From NCBI RefSeq assembly GCF_046025915.1, contig NZ_JAQQFR010000018.1, forward strand, positions 1 to 64,000: a stretch of 64,000 nucleotides of DNA, in the 5' to 3' direction. Origin of the DNA: Herbaspirillum rhizosphaerae_A. Lineage in GTDB: Bacteria; Pseudomonadota; Gammaproteobacteria; Burkholderiales; Burkholderiaceae_D. This document shows positions 1 through 8,516 of this stretch, in pieces (the first letter of the stretch is position 1; each line of letters starts with the position of its first letter). Under the pieces are notes generated by a model. It saw nothing but the letters and a program-made list of their open reading frames with translations, made no database searches and was not told where the DNA came from. The position numbers were made by a program, and so were the translations under genes.

Positions 1-259
1 CATTACTCTCCGTTTCACCGACGTCACACCGCTCACATCATCTATACGCGTCATCGGTCTGAGTGCAGACAGATCTGTCTGCTATTTCTCTGCTCCGCTT
101 CAGGTCACCTTCTTCTGTATCAACTCTATCTTCGACATGCAGCAGCTCCAATCGACGACTTCCTGCCTTGGAATGTCACATCAACACTGCCCGTATAAAT
201 GCCTCCTATTACTTAAACTTTGAGATCGACTTGCCGGTCAGAGCATCGTCACATTGCTT

Positions 260-272
260 TATAATTTTGGCA
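260..272 (+). promoter_or_regulatory. Possible -10 element (TATAAT) directly before a start codon
   Basis: A perfect TATAAT lies at 260-265 and the ATG of the next gene at 272, which is where transcription from such a -10 would begin. No good -35 is present at 16-18 bp spacing (TTGCCG at 231-236 is 23 bp away). No Shine-Dalgarno sequence precedes the ATG, so a leaderless message is possible. The 259 bases before it show no convincing gene. Confidence 0.3.
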
Positions 273-828
273 TGAGCCTACCCACAAACTACTACAGTTT
301 GCGCCTCGAACTGACGCGCATCGAGCCTTTGATCTGGCGCCGCTTGCTGGTGCCGGCTACGATCACTTTGCCTAAACTGCATCGCGCCATCCAAGGCGCC
401 ATGGGCTGGACCAATTCTCACTTGCATCAATTTCATATCGACGACGAACAGTACGGAGAGCCTGACCCATATGACGGTATGACTCTGCTCGATGAAAAAG
501 GCGTCAAGCTATCGTCCCTGCTCACCGAGAACATACGCGAATTCGTCTACGAATATGATTTCGGCGATGACTGGCGGCACCGCGTGGTGGTGGAAAATGT
601 ACAAGAGGCAAATCCTGCATGGAATGGTTCGCTTGTGCAGCGGGTCAACGCGCTTGCCCGCCAGAGGATGTCGGTGGAATTCCTGGCTACGATGAATTTG
701 TTCGCGCCATCTCTAATCCCAAACATAAGCAACATATCGATATGTTGCGATGGGTCGGCGGGGCATTTGATCCAGAAGGATTCGATATCAATTCGGCAAA
801 TCTGCGCATCCGCCGACTGAAGGGGTAG
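272..828 (+). pseudogene. pRiA4b ORF-3-like protein, split by a frameshift
   Basis: The plasmid pRiA4b ORF-3 family is widespread but has no established function. The N-terminal half reads from the ATG at 272 (MSLPTNYYSLRLEL) through the family core with YDFGDDWRHRVVVE around residues 90-103. The family's C-terminal signature (RACPPEDVGGIPGYDEF, then FDPEGFDINSANLR) appears only in another frame, ending at 828. The switch falls between about 612 and 640 and is explained by loss of one base. No slippery heptamer is evident, so a disabling mutation or a sequencing error is more likely than programmed frameshifting. Read straight through, the first frame ends at 820 with an unrelated tail. It stands alone and is convergent with the lipid A deacylase gene. 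Confidence 0.75.
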
Positions 829-1010
829 TTCCTCTTCTTGAATACGTCAAGACGGCCGCGGGGCGACGCTTACGCAGGTTGTAACTTAAATCCCCGCTTT
901 GAATTTCGCCTCCTGCATCACAAAACATCTCTCATCTCAACGTCGCTCAACCGGTCGTACTCAGCTAAACGCATCAATACCTGCCGGTGACCTGCCCGGA
1001 TCTCAAGACG

Positions 1011-1040
1011 AAAAAAAAACCGGTCAATGACCGGTTTTTT
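1011..1040. terminator. Bidirectional Rho-independent terminator
   Basis: The stem ACCGGTCA (1019-1026) / TGACCGGT (1028-1035) is flanked by an A-run at 1011-1019 and a T-run at 1035-1040, so it can end transcription from both sides. It serves the pseudogene on the plus strand and the pagL-like gene on the minus strand. Confidence 0.85.
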
Positions 1041-1075
1041 ATTTGTGCTGTCAAAATCGACAGCCTTTCAACCAA

Positions 1076-1624
1076 TCAGAAGCGGTAAGCAGCTTTGAGA
1101 ACTGCGAAATTCACGCCGCCGTTTGGCTGCTTGATACCGCCGTTCGAGAAATGTTGCAGCTTCAGGCCGACGTCCAGGCCGTTCGCGAACACGTAGCCGG
1201 TGCCGAGGTGGTCGCCGAACTGGAATGCTGTCGACAGCTTCTTGGTGTCATTGTTGTACAGCGAGGAGAACAGGTGAACGCCGATGCCGGCTTCGCCGTA
1301 GAAACCCTTCTTGTCATCGCGCTGGAAGCGGAAGACAGGTGTAAAACCAATGTCGGTGAAGTTCTTGCTGCTGTCGGTGTTGTTGTAACGCTTTTCATGC
1401 CACTCTGCGACTGTCAGATCCCAGTAGCCGCCGATGTGGGTACCGTTGGATTGCCACCAGGCTGTGTTCTTCCAGTCCCATTGCGCACCCAGGCGCAGCA
1501 TCTGGACTTTGGAGCCGGCGCCGGCTTCGACCGAGACGGAATCAACAGCGTAGCTGGAAGTTTGCAGGCCGATCATGGCGACGGCGGCGACAGTGAGTTT
1601 GAGGGCAAATTTTTTCATCGACAT
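1076..1624 (-). CDS. pagL: PagL-type lipid A 3-O-deacylase (outer membrane)
   Basis: Predicted outer-membrane enzyme that removes the 3-O acyl chain from lipid A, softening immune recognition and altering the outer leaflet. A typical signal peptide (MKKFALKL, hydrophobic core, cleavage after TSSYA near residue 26) precedes a short beta-barrel ending in an aromatic Phe, as outer-membrane proteins do. The active-site motif HFSNGGIKQPNGG is present, with His158 and Ser160 as the family's catalytic pair. The Glu reported as the third catalytic residue in the Pseudomonas enzyme would fall 12 residues after the Ser; here that position is Asn172. The start was placed at 1624 because the longer frame would put 53 unrelated residues before the signal peptide; ATG 1618 is equally possible. 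Length (182 residues) fits the family. It is monocistronic. Confidence 0.8.
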   Translation of the reverse strand: MSMKKFALKLTVAAVAMIGLQTSSYAVDSVSVEAGAGSKVQMLRLGAQWDWKNTAWWQSNGTHIGGYWDLTVAEWHEKRYNNTDSSKNFTDIGFTPVFRFQRDDKKGFYGEAGIGVHLFSSLYNNDTKKLSTAFQFGDHLGTGYVFANGLDVGLKLQHFSNGGIKQPNGGVNFAVLKAAYRF

Positions 1625-1929
1625 GGAATTTTCGCTAAAGTAAATATTGTTGAATATCGAAATAGAGTCTGTTGTGCTGAATAGGATACGATCCACAAAC
1701 ACTTGGATGTATTTTCTCATAACAACTAGAAAAAAAAGCAAGTCTTGGAGCAAGCGTAGCCGTGATTGTCGCTGAAATTGCACAGCTTCGCTGATAGCTG
1801 CTCAGAATGCTGTCGTTTCATTGATAAATAGGCAATGCATTCTGCTTGATGAGGACTCATCGCGACAAAAGCAACAACGTCGTGATGTCAGCGAATCTGA
1901 AAGTTAGTAATAGCGAAGCTGATCGTCAC
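1625..1929. other. Intergenic region with nested inverted repeats
   Basis: About 305 bases between the pagL-like start and the lactonase stop, both on the minus strand, so it should hold the pagL promoter. No protein signal was seen. It is rich in inverted repeats: CAGCTTCGCT (1783-1792) with AGCGAAGCTG (1912-1921), CAGAATGC (1803-1810) with GCATTCTG (1837-1844), and GATGAG (1848-1853) with CTCATC (1856-1861). None is followed by a T-run. Confidence 0.5.
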
Positions 1930-2823
1930 TCAAGCCTGATAGGCGAATTCTGGCAAGCCGGCTACATCCACGCGCACAGATAGGACACAACCGGATAGTG
2001 GGTATTGTGTAAGCTCTGCCTCGCTACGACCGTTCCTGCCGGTCGTGATGTAAAGCGTACGGAGATCTTCACCGCCGAATGCAACCATCGTCGGGCAGCG
2101 CGCAGGTACTTTGATTTCCTGCAGAATGTCGCCGTTCGCGGAAAGTCGCAACACACGTCCACCTTCAAACATCGCGCACCAGTACGCATTCTCGCTGTCG
2201 ACCGCAGCGCCGTCCGGACGTCCGCCATAACCAGGTGCACTCTTGTCCATATCGAACTGTTTGAACAAACGCTTGTTGCTGGTCTTGCCGGTGGCGAGAT
2301 CGAAATCATAGGCGTCGATACGATGCGCCGGTGTGTTCGAATGAAACATCGTGCGCTTGTCCGTGCTGAATGCAACACCATTGGAGGTCGTCACCGGATG
2401 CGCGGCATCGCGCAGCTGACCGCGCTCAAAACAAAACAGACCACCCAATTGCTGATCGCGCGGTTCATAAATTGTCCCGGTCCACAAGCGGCCCATGGCA
2501 TCGCAGCGACCGTCATTGAAACGCAGCTTGCTCTCGTCATAAGGCGCAGCGTGCAAACGGGTCATCTCACCACTTTCCGTATCCAGCCGGAACAGGCCAT
2601 CGCGCAAAGCGACGAGCAGACCGCCATCGGCGTGCATGGCGATGCAGCCCGGTTCTTCCTGCATCGGCCAGGAGCGATGGACATTGCTGGCGATGTGCAA
2701 ACGATGAATGGCCTTGCCGGGAATGTCGATCCAATATAAGGCGCTCTCGCCGATGTGCCATAGCGGGCACTCACCGAGTTGCATGGGAAAATCGAAGGCG
2801 ACCTGGATTTCAGTTGGAGACAT
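1930..2823 (-). CDS. SMP-30/gluconolactonase-family sugar lactonase
   Basis: Six-bladed beta-propeller metalloenzyme expected to hydrolyse an aldonolactone to the free aldonic acid in the cytoplasm. Family landmarks are visible: GECPLW with the metal-ligand Glu18 near the N-terminus, NDGRCDAMGRLWTGT near residue 100, SNGVAFS with the ligand Asn near residue 145, and GRPDGAAVD with the ligand Asp near residue 200. Length (297) is normal. It is the last gene of the minus-strand sugar-acid operon, separated from the SDR gene by a 288-bp gap holding a large hairpin. Together with the dehydratases upstream it suggests oxidation of a free sugar to its lactone, but the sugar dehydrogenase for that first step is not in this window. 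The substrate (L-arabino-, D-arabino-, L-fucono- or galactonolactone) cannot be told from sequence. Confidence 0.85.
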   Translation of the reverse strand: MSPTEIQVAFDFPMQLGECPLWHIGESALYWIDIPGKAIHRLHIASNVHRSWPMQEEPGCIAMHADGGLLVALRDGLFRLDTESGEMTRLHAAPYDESKLRFNDGRCDAMGRLWTGTIYEPRDQQLGGLFCFERGQLRDAAHPVTTSNGVAFSTDKRTMFHSNTPAHRIDAYDFDLATGKTSNKRLFKQFDMDKSAPGYGGRPDGAAVDSENAYWCAMFEGGRVLRLSANGDILQEIKVPARCPTMVAFGGEDLRTLYITTGRNGRSEAELTQYPLSGCVLSVRVDVAGLPEFAYQA

Positions 2824-2946
2824 GGGCAGCTATTCCGTGAGAAGAAACAGCATTATGCCCACTGAGCTGGGAATGCTACAACGTCAATAGCGTGAAAAGA
2901 GAAAGAAAAAATCTGCACGCAATGCGATCAGTACGCCCAAAGTACA

Positions 2947-2982
2947 ACGGCCTCCGCCGATCTCACTATCGGGGGAGGCCGT
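2947..2982 (-). repeat. Strong intercistronic hairpin without a T-run
   Basis: On the plus strand 2947-2961 (ACGGCCTCCGCCGAT) pairs with 2968-2982 with one mismatch, closing a 6-nt loop. The adjacent A-run (2983-2989) is on the wrong side for termination of either strand. In the operon mRNA it would stand between the SDR and lactonase cistrons, where such stems often stabilise the upstream message or pause RNA polymerase. Confidence 0.7.
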
Positions 2983-3111
2983 AAAAAAATACTCAGTGCC
3001 GGCGAAAGATTTGTGGCAAAAGGTGTGTGAGAAACACACCGCACAACCACCCACTCAAACATCGCAACGATGTAGCAAACTACATCGCAGCAAGGTCGTC
3101 CGTTAAAACAA

Positions 3112-3882
3112 TCAGTTGGACCAGCCGCCGTCAATCATGTGAATCGCGCCAGTAGTGAAGGCTGACTCTTCGGACGCAAGGAACAACGCCAGCAGCGCGA
3201 CTTCTTCTGCTTTACCAATACGGCCCATTGGCTGACGCGCCACAAATGCCTGGCGTACTTCCGCTTCGCTCTTGCCGCTTTCCTTGGCTTGGGTGGTGAT
3301 GCGTTGATTCAGCGAGGGCGACTCGATGGTGCCTGGACAGATGGCATTGCAACGCACGCCCTGGGCGACGAAGTCTGCCGCAACCGATTTGGTGAGGCCG
3401 ACTACAGCAGCCTTGCTGGCGCCGTAGGCAAAACGATTTGCCACGCCCTTGACGCTCGACGCGGCAGAAGCGATGTTGACGATGGAGCCCGACTTCTTGG
3501 CTAGCATGCCCGGCAACACCGCACGGATGGTGTGGAACATTGCCTTGGCGTTGAGATTGAAAGAGAAGTCCCAGGCCTTGTCGTCGCAATCCAGGATATT
3601 GCCGGCAGCGACGTAGCCTGCGCAGTTGAACAGCACGTCGACGGTGCCGATGTCCGCCACCAACTGCTTGATTGCGGCATCGTCGGTCACGTCCAGAAGA
3701 TGAGTCTCTACACCGGTGATGCCGGATAGTTCGTCGAGGTGCGGCTTGCTGATATCGGTAGCGATCACGCGTGCGCCTTCACGTGCAAACAGTTCGACGG
3801 AAGCGCGACCGATGCCCTGAGCTGCGGCAGTGATCAATACGGTCTTGCCGGCCAGGCGTCCAGAAGATTGCGATTGCGACAT
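3112..3882 (-). CDS. Short-chain dehydrogenase (2-keto-3-deoxy-sugar-acid 4-dehydrogenase-like)
   Basis: Classical SDR of 256 residues. The NAD(P) motif TAAAQGIG is at residues 18-25, NCAG at 86-89, and the catalytic Ser139, Tyr153 and Lys157 lie in NIAS and YGASK. Asp43 in the motif ATDIS after the second beta strand indicates preference for NAD. Overall it resembles the DHRS6-like enzymes that oxidise C4 of 2-keto-3-deoxy-pentonates or -fuconate in non-phosphorylative pathways known from Herbaspirillum and related bacteria. A Shine-Dalgarno AAAGGAAAT precedes the ATG, and the stop of the upstream FAH gene is 12 bases away, so the two are co-transcribed. The exact substrate is inferred from operon context only. 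Confidence 0.8.
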   Translation of the reverse strand: MSQSQSSGRLAGKTVLITAAAQGIGRASVELFAREGARVIATDISKPHLDELSGITGVETHLLDVTDDAAIKQLVADIGTVDVLFNCAGYVAAGNILDCDDKAWDFSFNLNAKAMFHTIRAVLPGMLAKKSGSIVNIASAASSVKGVANRFAYGASKAAVVGLTKSVAADFVAQGVRCNAICPGTIESPSLNQRITTQAKESGKSEAEVRQAFVARQPMGRIGKAEEVALLALFLASEESAFTTGAIHMIDGGWSN

Positions 3883-3894
3883 GGGGGATTTCCT

Positions 3895-5067
3895 TTAAAT
3901 GAGTTTTCGTTGTGCGAGATTCTTGATCAGCGCCGTCAGTCCAAATGTCCACGGCGAGACCTTGTCGGTAAAGTTGACCTTGTTCACCAGCGCGCCCAGC
4001 TTCGGCGTGGCGATCGTCACGATGTCGGCGACCTGATGCGTGAAGCCTTGGCCCGGGCCGAAACGATCCTGGGTCGGTGCAAACATCGTACCGAGAAAGA
4101 GCACCAGTCCGTCAGGGTATTGGTGGTTCGGGCCAATCGCGTGTTCCACCAGATTCAGTGGATCGCGGCTGATCATCGACATCGAGCTGCTGCCTTTGAG
4201 TGTGAAACCTTCTGTACCGTCTACCCGCATTGTAAGTTCGGCGCGCCGTACATCGTCAATTGAAAAGTTTGCATCGAATAGACGAATGAAAGGCCCGACA
4301 GCGCACGAAGCATTGTTGTCCTTGGCTTTGCCCAGCAGCAGAGCGCTGCGGCCTTCGAAATCGCGCAGGTTGACGTCGTTGCCCAGTGTCGCGCCGACAG
4401 TCTCGCCACGGCTGTTGACGGCCAGGACGATCTCCGGTTCAGGATTGTTCCAGACCGACTTGGGGTGAATGCCGACTTCATCACCAAGACCGACGGAAGA
4501 CAGCGGCTGTGCCTTGGTGAAGATCTCTGCATCGGGGCCGATGCCGACTTCCAGGTATTGCGACCAGACGCCTTGTTCCAGCAGTACTTCCTTGAGCTTG
4601 GCTGCGCCGTCGGATCCCGGCACCACGCTCGACAGGTTGTCGCCGATGACTGCAGTGATGGCCTTGCGTACGGATTCAGCCTTGCCGGCGTCGCCGCGCG
4701 CTTGTTCTTCGATCACGCGCTCCAGCATGCTGGCGACGAATGTGACTCCGCTGGCTTTGACTGCTTGCAGGTCGATCGGCGCCAGCAGCCAGGGGCGGGA
4801 AGTATCGCGGGTGGAAGCATCGGCGTTGGCCAGCAGTTCTTCCAGCGAAGCCAGGCGTGGCGCCTTTGCTTGCGCGACCGCTGCGGCAGGATTGTCGAGC
4901 TCCAGCAATTGGCTGGATGTCGCAGCGACAGCGCTCAGGTCGTACACGCCGTCGGCTTGCACCTTGACCAGCACCGGTCCGACGTTTGGTTGCCAGATGC
5001 GGCCGATTAGCGTTGCTTGTTGATGATCTTCAGGCAGATGCGCCTGAATCGTGAATGCTTGTGCCAT
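3895..5067 (-). CDS. FAH-family dehydratase, XylX-like (2-keto-3-deoxy-pentonate dehydratase)
   Basis: A 390-residue member of the fumarylacetoacetate hydrolase superfamily. Its length and N-terminus (LPEDHQQATLIGRIW) match the XylX type, which in Caulobacter converts 2-keto-3-deoxy-D-xylonate to alpha-ketoglutarate semialdehyde, rather than the shorter hydrolytic FAH enzymes. The metal-site segment NPEPEIVLAV and the signature GNDVNLRDFEGRSALLLGKA are intact at about residues 208-250. Its place directly after the UxaA-family dehydratase and before a C4 dehydrogenase suggests it handles the same 2-keto-3-deoxy acid. The semialdehyde dehydrogenase needed to finish that branch is not in this window. 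RBS GGAG is 8-9 bases before the ATG. Family is certain, the reaction is inferred. Confidence 0.78.
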   Translation of the reverse strand: MAQAFTIQAHLPEDHQQATLIGRIWQPNVGPVLVKVQADGVYDLSAVAATSSQLLELDNPAAAVAQAKAPRLASLEELLANADASTRDTSRPWLLAPIDLQAVKASGVTFVASMLERVIEEQARGDAGKAESVRKAITAVIGDNLSSVVPGSDGAAKLKEVLLEQGVWSQYLEVGIGPDAEIFTKAQPLSSVGLGDEVGIHPKSVWNNPEPEIVLAVNSRGETVGATLGNDVNLRDFEGRSALLLGKAKDNNASCAVGPFIRLFDANFSIDDVRRAELTMRVDGTEGFTLKGSSSMSMISRDPLNLVEHAIGPNHQYPDGLVLFLGTMFAPTQDRFGPGQGFTHQVADIVTIATPKLGALVNKVNFTDKVSPWTFGLTALIKNLAQRKLI

Positions 5068-5242
5068 GCCTGCTCCAGATGAAGGTCAGTCGAAGAATGA
5101 AACGCCGGGAAGAATACGAAACCGCCCGGATGAGATGCTGAGAGATGTTTCCTGAAAAACTTCTTGGAACATGTCGCAACACCCTGAAGGAAAAACTGCC
5201 GCCGGCAAATACAGCGCCGGCAGCAGCAAGGAGAAAAGACGA

Positions 5243-6778
5243 TCAGGTATAGACACCGATATGCCAAGGCACGAATTCATCCTGGCCATAGCCATGCAAT
5301 TCGCTCTTGGTTTTTTTGCCGGAAGCCGTGTCGAGAATCATCTGGAAGAATTTCGCACCGATTTCCTGCGGCGTGGCCATGCCGTCGGCGATCTCGCCGC
5401 AGTTGATGTCCATGTCTTCTTCCTGACGCTGCCACAGTGCCGTGTTGGTCGCCAGTTTCAGCGACGGCGACGGTGCGCAGCCATAAGCGGAACCGCGACC
5501 GGTCGTGAAGCAGATCATGTTGGCGCCGCCGGCGACTTGTCCGGTTGCAGAGATAGGATCGTAGCCGGGTGTGTCCATGAAGACGAAACCCTTGGCCGTC
5601 ACCGTCTCTGCGTACTTGTAGACATCCACCAGATTCGACGTGCCGCCCTTGGCGACCGCGCCCAACGATTTTTCCAGAATGGTTGTCAGGCCGCCGGCCT
5701 TGTTGCCTGCTGATGGATTGTTGTTCATCTCGGCGCCGTTCTTGGCGCAGTACTCTTCCCACCACGCGATGCGCGCCAGCAGTTTTTCACCGACTTCCGG
5801 CGACACCGCGCGACGGGTCAACAAGTGTTCCGCGCCATAGATTTCCGGTGTTTCCGACAAGATCGCGGTGCCGCCGTGCTTGACCAGCATGTCGACTGCA
5901 GCGCCTAGCGCCGGGTTGGCGGTGATACCCGAATACCCATCGGAACCACCGCATTGCAGCCCCAGCGTCAGATGGCTGGCCGGCACAGGTTCGCGCTTGA
6001 TGTCGTTGGCCTTGGGCAGCATCTTCTTGATCTTCTCGATACCCAGCGCAACCGTCTTGGCGGTGCCACCGGTGCTTTGGATCGTGAAAGTGTGGAAGTA
6101 CTCGTTCTCTTTCAGGTTATGCGCTTCCAGCAGGCCTGAGATCTGATTGGTTTCGCAACCGAGGCCGACGATCAGCACGGCGGCGAAGTTCGGATGCTTG
6201 GCATAACCGGCCAGGGTACGGCGCAGCATTGCCAGCGGTTCGCCTTCCGAGTCAACCGCGCAGCCAAGGCCGTGGGTCAGTGCGACGATGCCGTCGACGT
6301 TGGGGAAATCCGCCAGCGCCTCAGGATGGATGTCGCGGCGGAAGTAATCCGCGATTGCGCGCGCGGCAGTCGCCGAACAGTTCACTGAAGTCAGCACGCC
6401 GATGTAATTGCGCGTGGCGACGCGTCCATCCGGGCGCTTGATGCCCATGAAGGTTGCCGGTGTGTCGACATAATCGACCGGCTTGAAATCGGCGCCAAAG
6501 GAGTGTTCGCGCGAAAACTCCGCCATAGCCAGATTGTGCGTGTGCACGTGCTGACCTGGCTCGATGGCTTGGCTGGCGGTACCGATGATTTGTCCATAGC
6601 GTTTGATCGGCTGGCCAGCAGCGATGGCGCGTGTTGCCATCTTGTGACCGGCAGGGATCAGCGCCGCAACCCGGAGGCCGTTCTCTTCTTCGAGAATGGT
6701 GCCGGTGATCAGTTGGCGGCGCGCAATGACAACATCATCGACAGGATTCAATCGGATGACGGGAGAAATTGGTTTCAT
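5243..6778 (-). CDS. UxaA-family aldonate dehydratase (altronate/arabonate/galactonate type)
   Basis: Full-length (511 residues) iron-dependent sugar-acid dehydratase of the D-altronate/galactarate family, which turns an aldonate into a 2-keto-3-deoxy acid. An N-terminal SAF domain spans roughly residues 10-85; the catalytic part follows, with GLGCETNQI, LQCGGSDGYSGITANPALG and GCAPSPSLKLATNT carrying the conserved Cys residues. Members in Herbaspirillum and relatives act on D-arabonate, L-fuconate or L-galactonate as well as altronate, so the name alone does not fix the substrate. I chose the ATG at 6778 (MKPISPVIRL); the longer frame to 6865 adds residues with no family match. It lies 130 bases after the binding-protein gene and 175 bases before the XylX-like gene. 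Confidence 0.85.
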   Translation of the reverse strand: MKPISPVIRLNPVDDVVIARRQLITGTILEEENGLRVAALIPAGHKMATRAIAAGQPIKRYGQIIGTASQAIEPGQHVHTHNLAMAEFSREHSFGADFKPVDYVDTPATFMGIKRPDGRVATRNYIGVLTSVNCSATAARAIADYFRRDIHPEALADFPNVDGIVALTHGLGCAVDSEGEPLAMLRRTLAGYAKHPNFAAVLIVGLGCETNQISGLLEAHNLKENEYFHTFTIQSTGGTAKTVALGIEKIKKMLPKANDIKREPVPASHLTLGLQCGGSDGYSGITANPALGAAVDMLVKHGGTAILSETPEIYGAEHLLTRRAVSPEVGEKLLARIAWWEEYCAKNGAEMNNNPSAGNKAGGLTTILEKSLGAVAKGGTSNLVDVYKYAETVTAKGFVFMDTPGYDPISATGQVAGGANMICFTTGRGSAYGCAPSPSLKLATNTALWQRQEEDMDINCGEIADGMATPQEIGAKFFQMILDTASGKKTKSELHGYGQDEFVPWHIGVYT

Positions 6779-6908
6779 GATGATCTCGGTAAATATTGGC
6801 AACGAAGTATCGACAACTAAGAGAATGTCATGCAAGCCGGCCGGTGTACCCGGATGCCGAAACACCGGCCATGCTGTGCACGTTGCTGCTCAGGTAATGC
6901 GTTGGTGC

Positions 6909-7715
6909 TTACTTGGTTGCAAATTGCGCCAGGTCAGGCATTGGTGTGCCGACCCATTGTTGATAGATCTGACCCAGACGACCATTTTTGGTGTTGGTGT
7001 CGATCCAGGCGTTCAGCCACTTTTGCAGTTCAGGTTCGTTTTGGCGGATGCCGATTGCGTAAGGAATGTCCTTGATCGCAAATTTGGTTTCAAGTCCCTT
7101 GGTTGGATTCTGACGAGCGATCGCAGCAGCCAGCGCATTCGGTGTGCACAGACCGTCAACCTGGCCCGAGACCACAGCAGCAGTCACGGTAGCATCATCG
7201 TCAAAACGCACGATGGTTGCCCCCTTCGGTGCCAGCGGAGTCAGCAGCGAATCCTGCATGTTGCCGCGCACGACGGCGATGCGCTTGCCGGCCAGGTCAG
7301 GCAGGCCCTTGATCGCGGTACCCTTCGGTGCGGCAACGACGAACTGCGAAGCGCCGTACGGATGGGTGAAAGTGATGACCTTGGCGCGTTCAGGCGTGAT
7401 GCTGAATGTGGCGATCACCATGTCAGCTTTGCCTGTCATCAGGAAGGGTACGCGGTTTGGACCGGTGACTTGCACGATTTCCAGTTCCACACCAAGATCC
7501 TTGGCCAGCGCGCGTGCAGTTTCCACGTCCGAACCTTGCGGTTCCAGCTTGGCGTTGGTCATGCCGAACGGTGGCGCACCGAGGTCGACGGCGATCAACA
7601 CCTTCTTGCGCGCTTTGATATCGGCCAGCGTGTCCGCATGGACGACCTGAGCGAAACACGCCAGACCGAGCATGACGACAGCGGCTTTTTTGGTGAAGTT
7701 CAGTAATGATTTCAT
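6909..7715 (-). CDS. ABC transporter periplasmic binding protein, PAAT family (SBP_bac_3)
   Basis: Secreted binding protein (268 residues; signal peptide cut after VVHA near residue 27) of the polar-amino-acid class. It retains SITPER, whose Arg110 corresponds to the Arg that holds the ligand carboxylate in GlnH and HisJ. The position that binds the ligand's alpha-ammonium in those proteins, five residues after the Asp of the VDAV-type motif, is Pro192 here (VDGLCTPN) instead of Asp. The two glutamate-type binding proteins elsewhere in this window keep acidic residues there. This fits a ligand with a carboxylate but no alpha-amino group, such as a sugar acid. RBS AGGAGACAAC is clear. The gene is 66 bases after the ATPase gene. 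Confidence 0.85.
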   Translation of the reverse strand: MKSLLNFTKKAAVVMLGLACFAQVVHADTLADIKARKKVLIAVDLGAPPFGMTNAKLEPQGSDVETARALAKDLGVELEIVQVTGPNRVPFLMTGKADMVIATFSITPERAKVITFTHPYGASQFVVAAPKGTAIKGLPDLAGKRIAVVRGNMQDSLLTPLAPKGATIVRFDDDATVTAAVVSGQVDGLCTPNALAAAIARQNPTKGLETKFAIKDIPYAIGIRQNEPELQKWLNAWIDTNTKNGRLGQIYQQWVGTPMPDLAQFATK

Positions 7716-7781
7716 GTTGTCTCCTGATGTATAGATTTTTACGACTAGGTGATGTTGCCGAAGTTGCCTGTATTACTGTAA

Positions 7782-8516
7782 TTACAAATCGCTGCTGACA
7801 AACTTCGCCAGTTCAGCGGTTTTTGGATTGGTGAACAATTCATCCGGAGGTCCGATTTCCCAGACTTTTCCTTGATGCATGAACACCAGAATATCGGCCA
7901 GTTTGCGCGCAAATGCCATTTCATGCGTGACCAGCACCATGGTCATGCCTTGCTTGGACAAATCCTCCATGACCTTCAGTACTTCGCCGGTCAGTTCCGG
8001 ATCGAGCGCTGACGTCACTTCATCGAACAGCATCAGTTCCGGCGCCATCGCCAGCGAGCGGGCAATCGCCACACGCTGTGCCTGGCCGCCGGAGAGTTGC
8101 TCCGGGTAAGCATCCTTCTTGTTTTCCAGACCGACCAGCGTCAGGACATTGTGCGCGATTTTTTTTGCTTCTGCTGTCGCCATCTTTTTGATGGTCGTCA
8201 GCGCCAGTGTGATGTTGCGTTCAACGGTCACGTGCGGAAACAGGTTGTAGCTCTGGAAGACGATGCCGACCTGTTTGCGCAGCTCGCGCAGATTGAGCTT
8301 GTCCGGATGATGGATGTCATGGCCGCAGACGTTGATGTCGCCCGAGTCGATGCGCTCCAGTCCGTTCAGGCAACGCAGCAACGTGCTCTTGCCTGATCCG
8401 CTGCGGCCGATGATTGCGACCATCTGGCCCTTCTGCACATCCAGCGAGACGCCATTCAACACCTTGTTCGTGCCGAAGCTCTTGTGCAGATTGTTGATGC
8501 TAACGATTGCTGACAT
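7782..8516 (-). CDS. ABC transporter ATP-binding protein, PAAT family
   Basis: GlnQ/HisP-type ATPase of 244 residues. Walker A is GRSGSGKST (residues 37-45), the signature is LSGGQAQRVAIARSL, and Walker B is MLFDEVTSALD; the H-loop is VTHEM. It energises import by the two permeases encoded just upstream; its start overlaps the end of the first of these by 17 bases, so translation is coupled. It serves the binding protein encoded next, in the sugar-acid operon. Confidence 0.92.
   Translation of the reverse strand: MSAIVSINNLHKSFGTNKVLNGVSLDVQKGQMVAIIGRSGSGKSTLLRCLNGLERIDSGDINVCGHDIHHPDKLNLRELRKQVGIVFQSYNLFPHVTVERNITLALTTIKKMATAEAKKIAHNVLTLVGLENKKDAYPEQLSGGQAQRVAIARSLAMAPELMLFDEVTSALDPELTGEVLKVMEDLSKQGMTMVLVTHEMAFARKLADILVFMHQGKVWEIGPPDELFTNPKTAELAKFVSSDL

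Noticed and set aside
63..275. 70-residue ORF at the left edge
   Set aside because: No RBS or family match; Ser/Arg-rich shadow-like composition.
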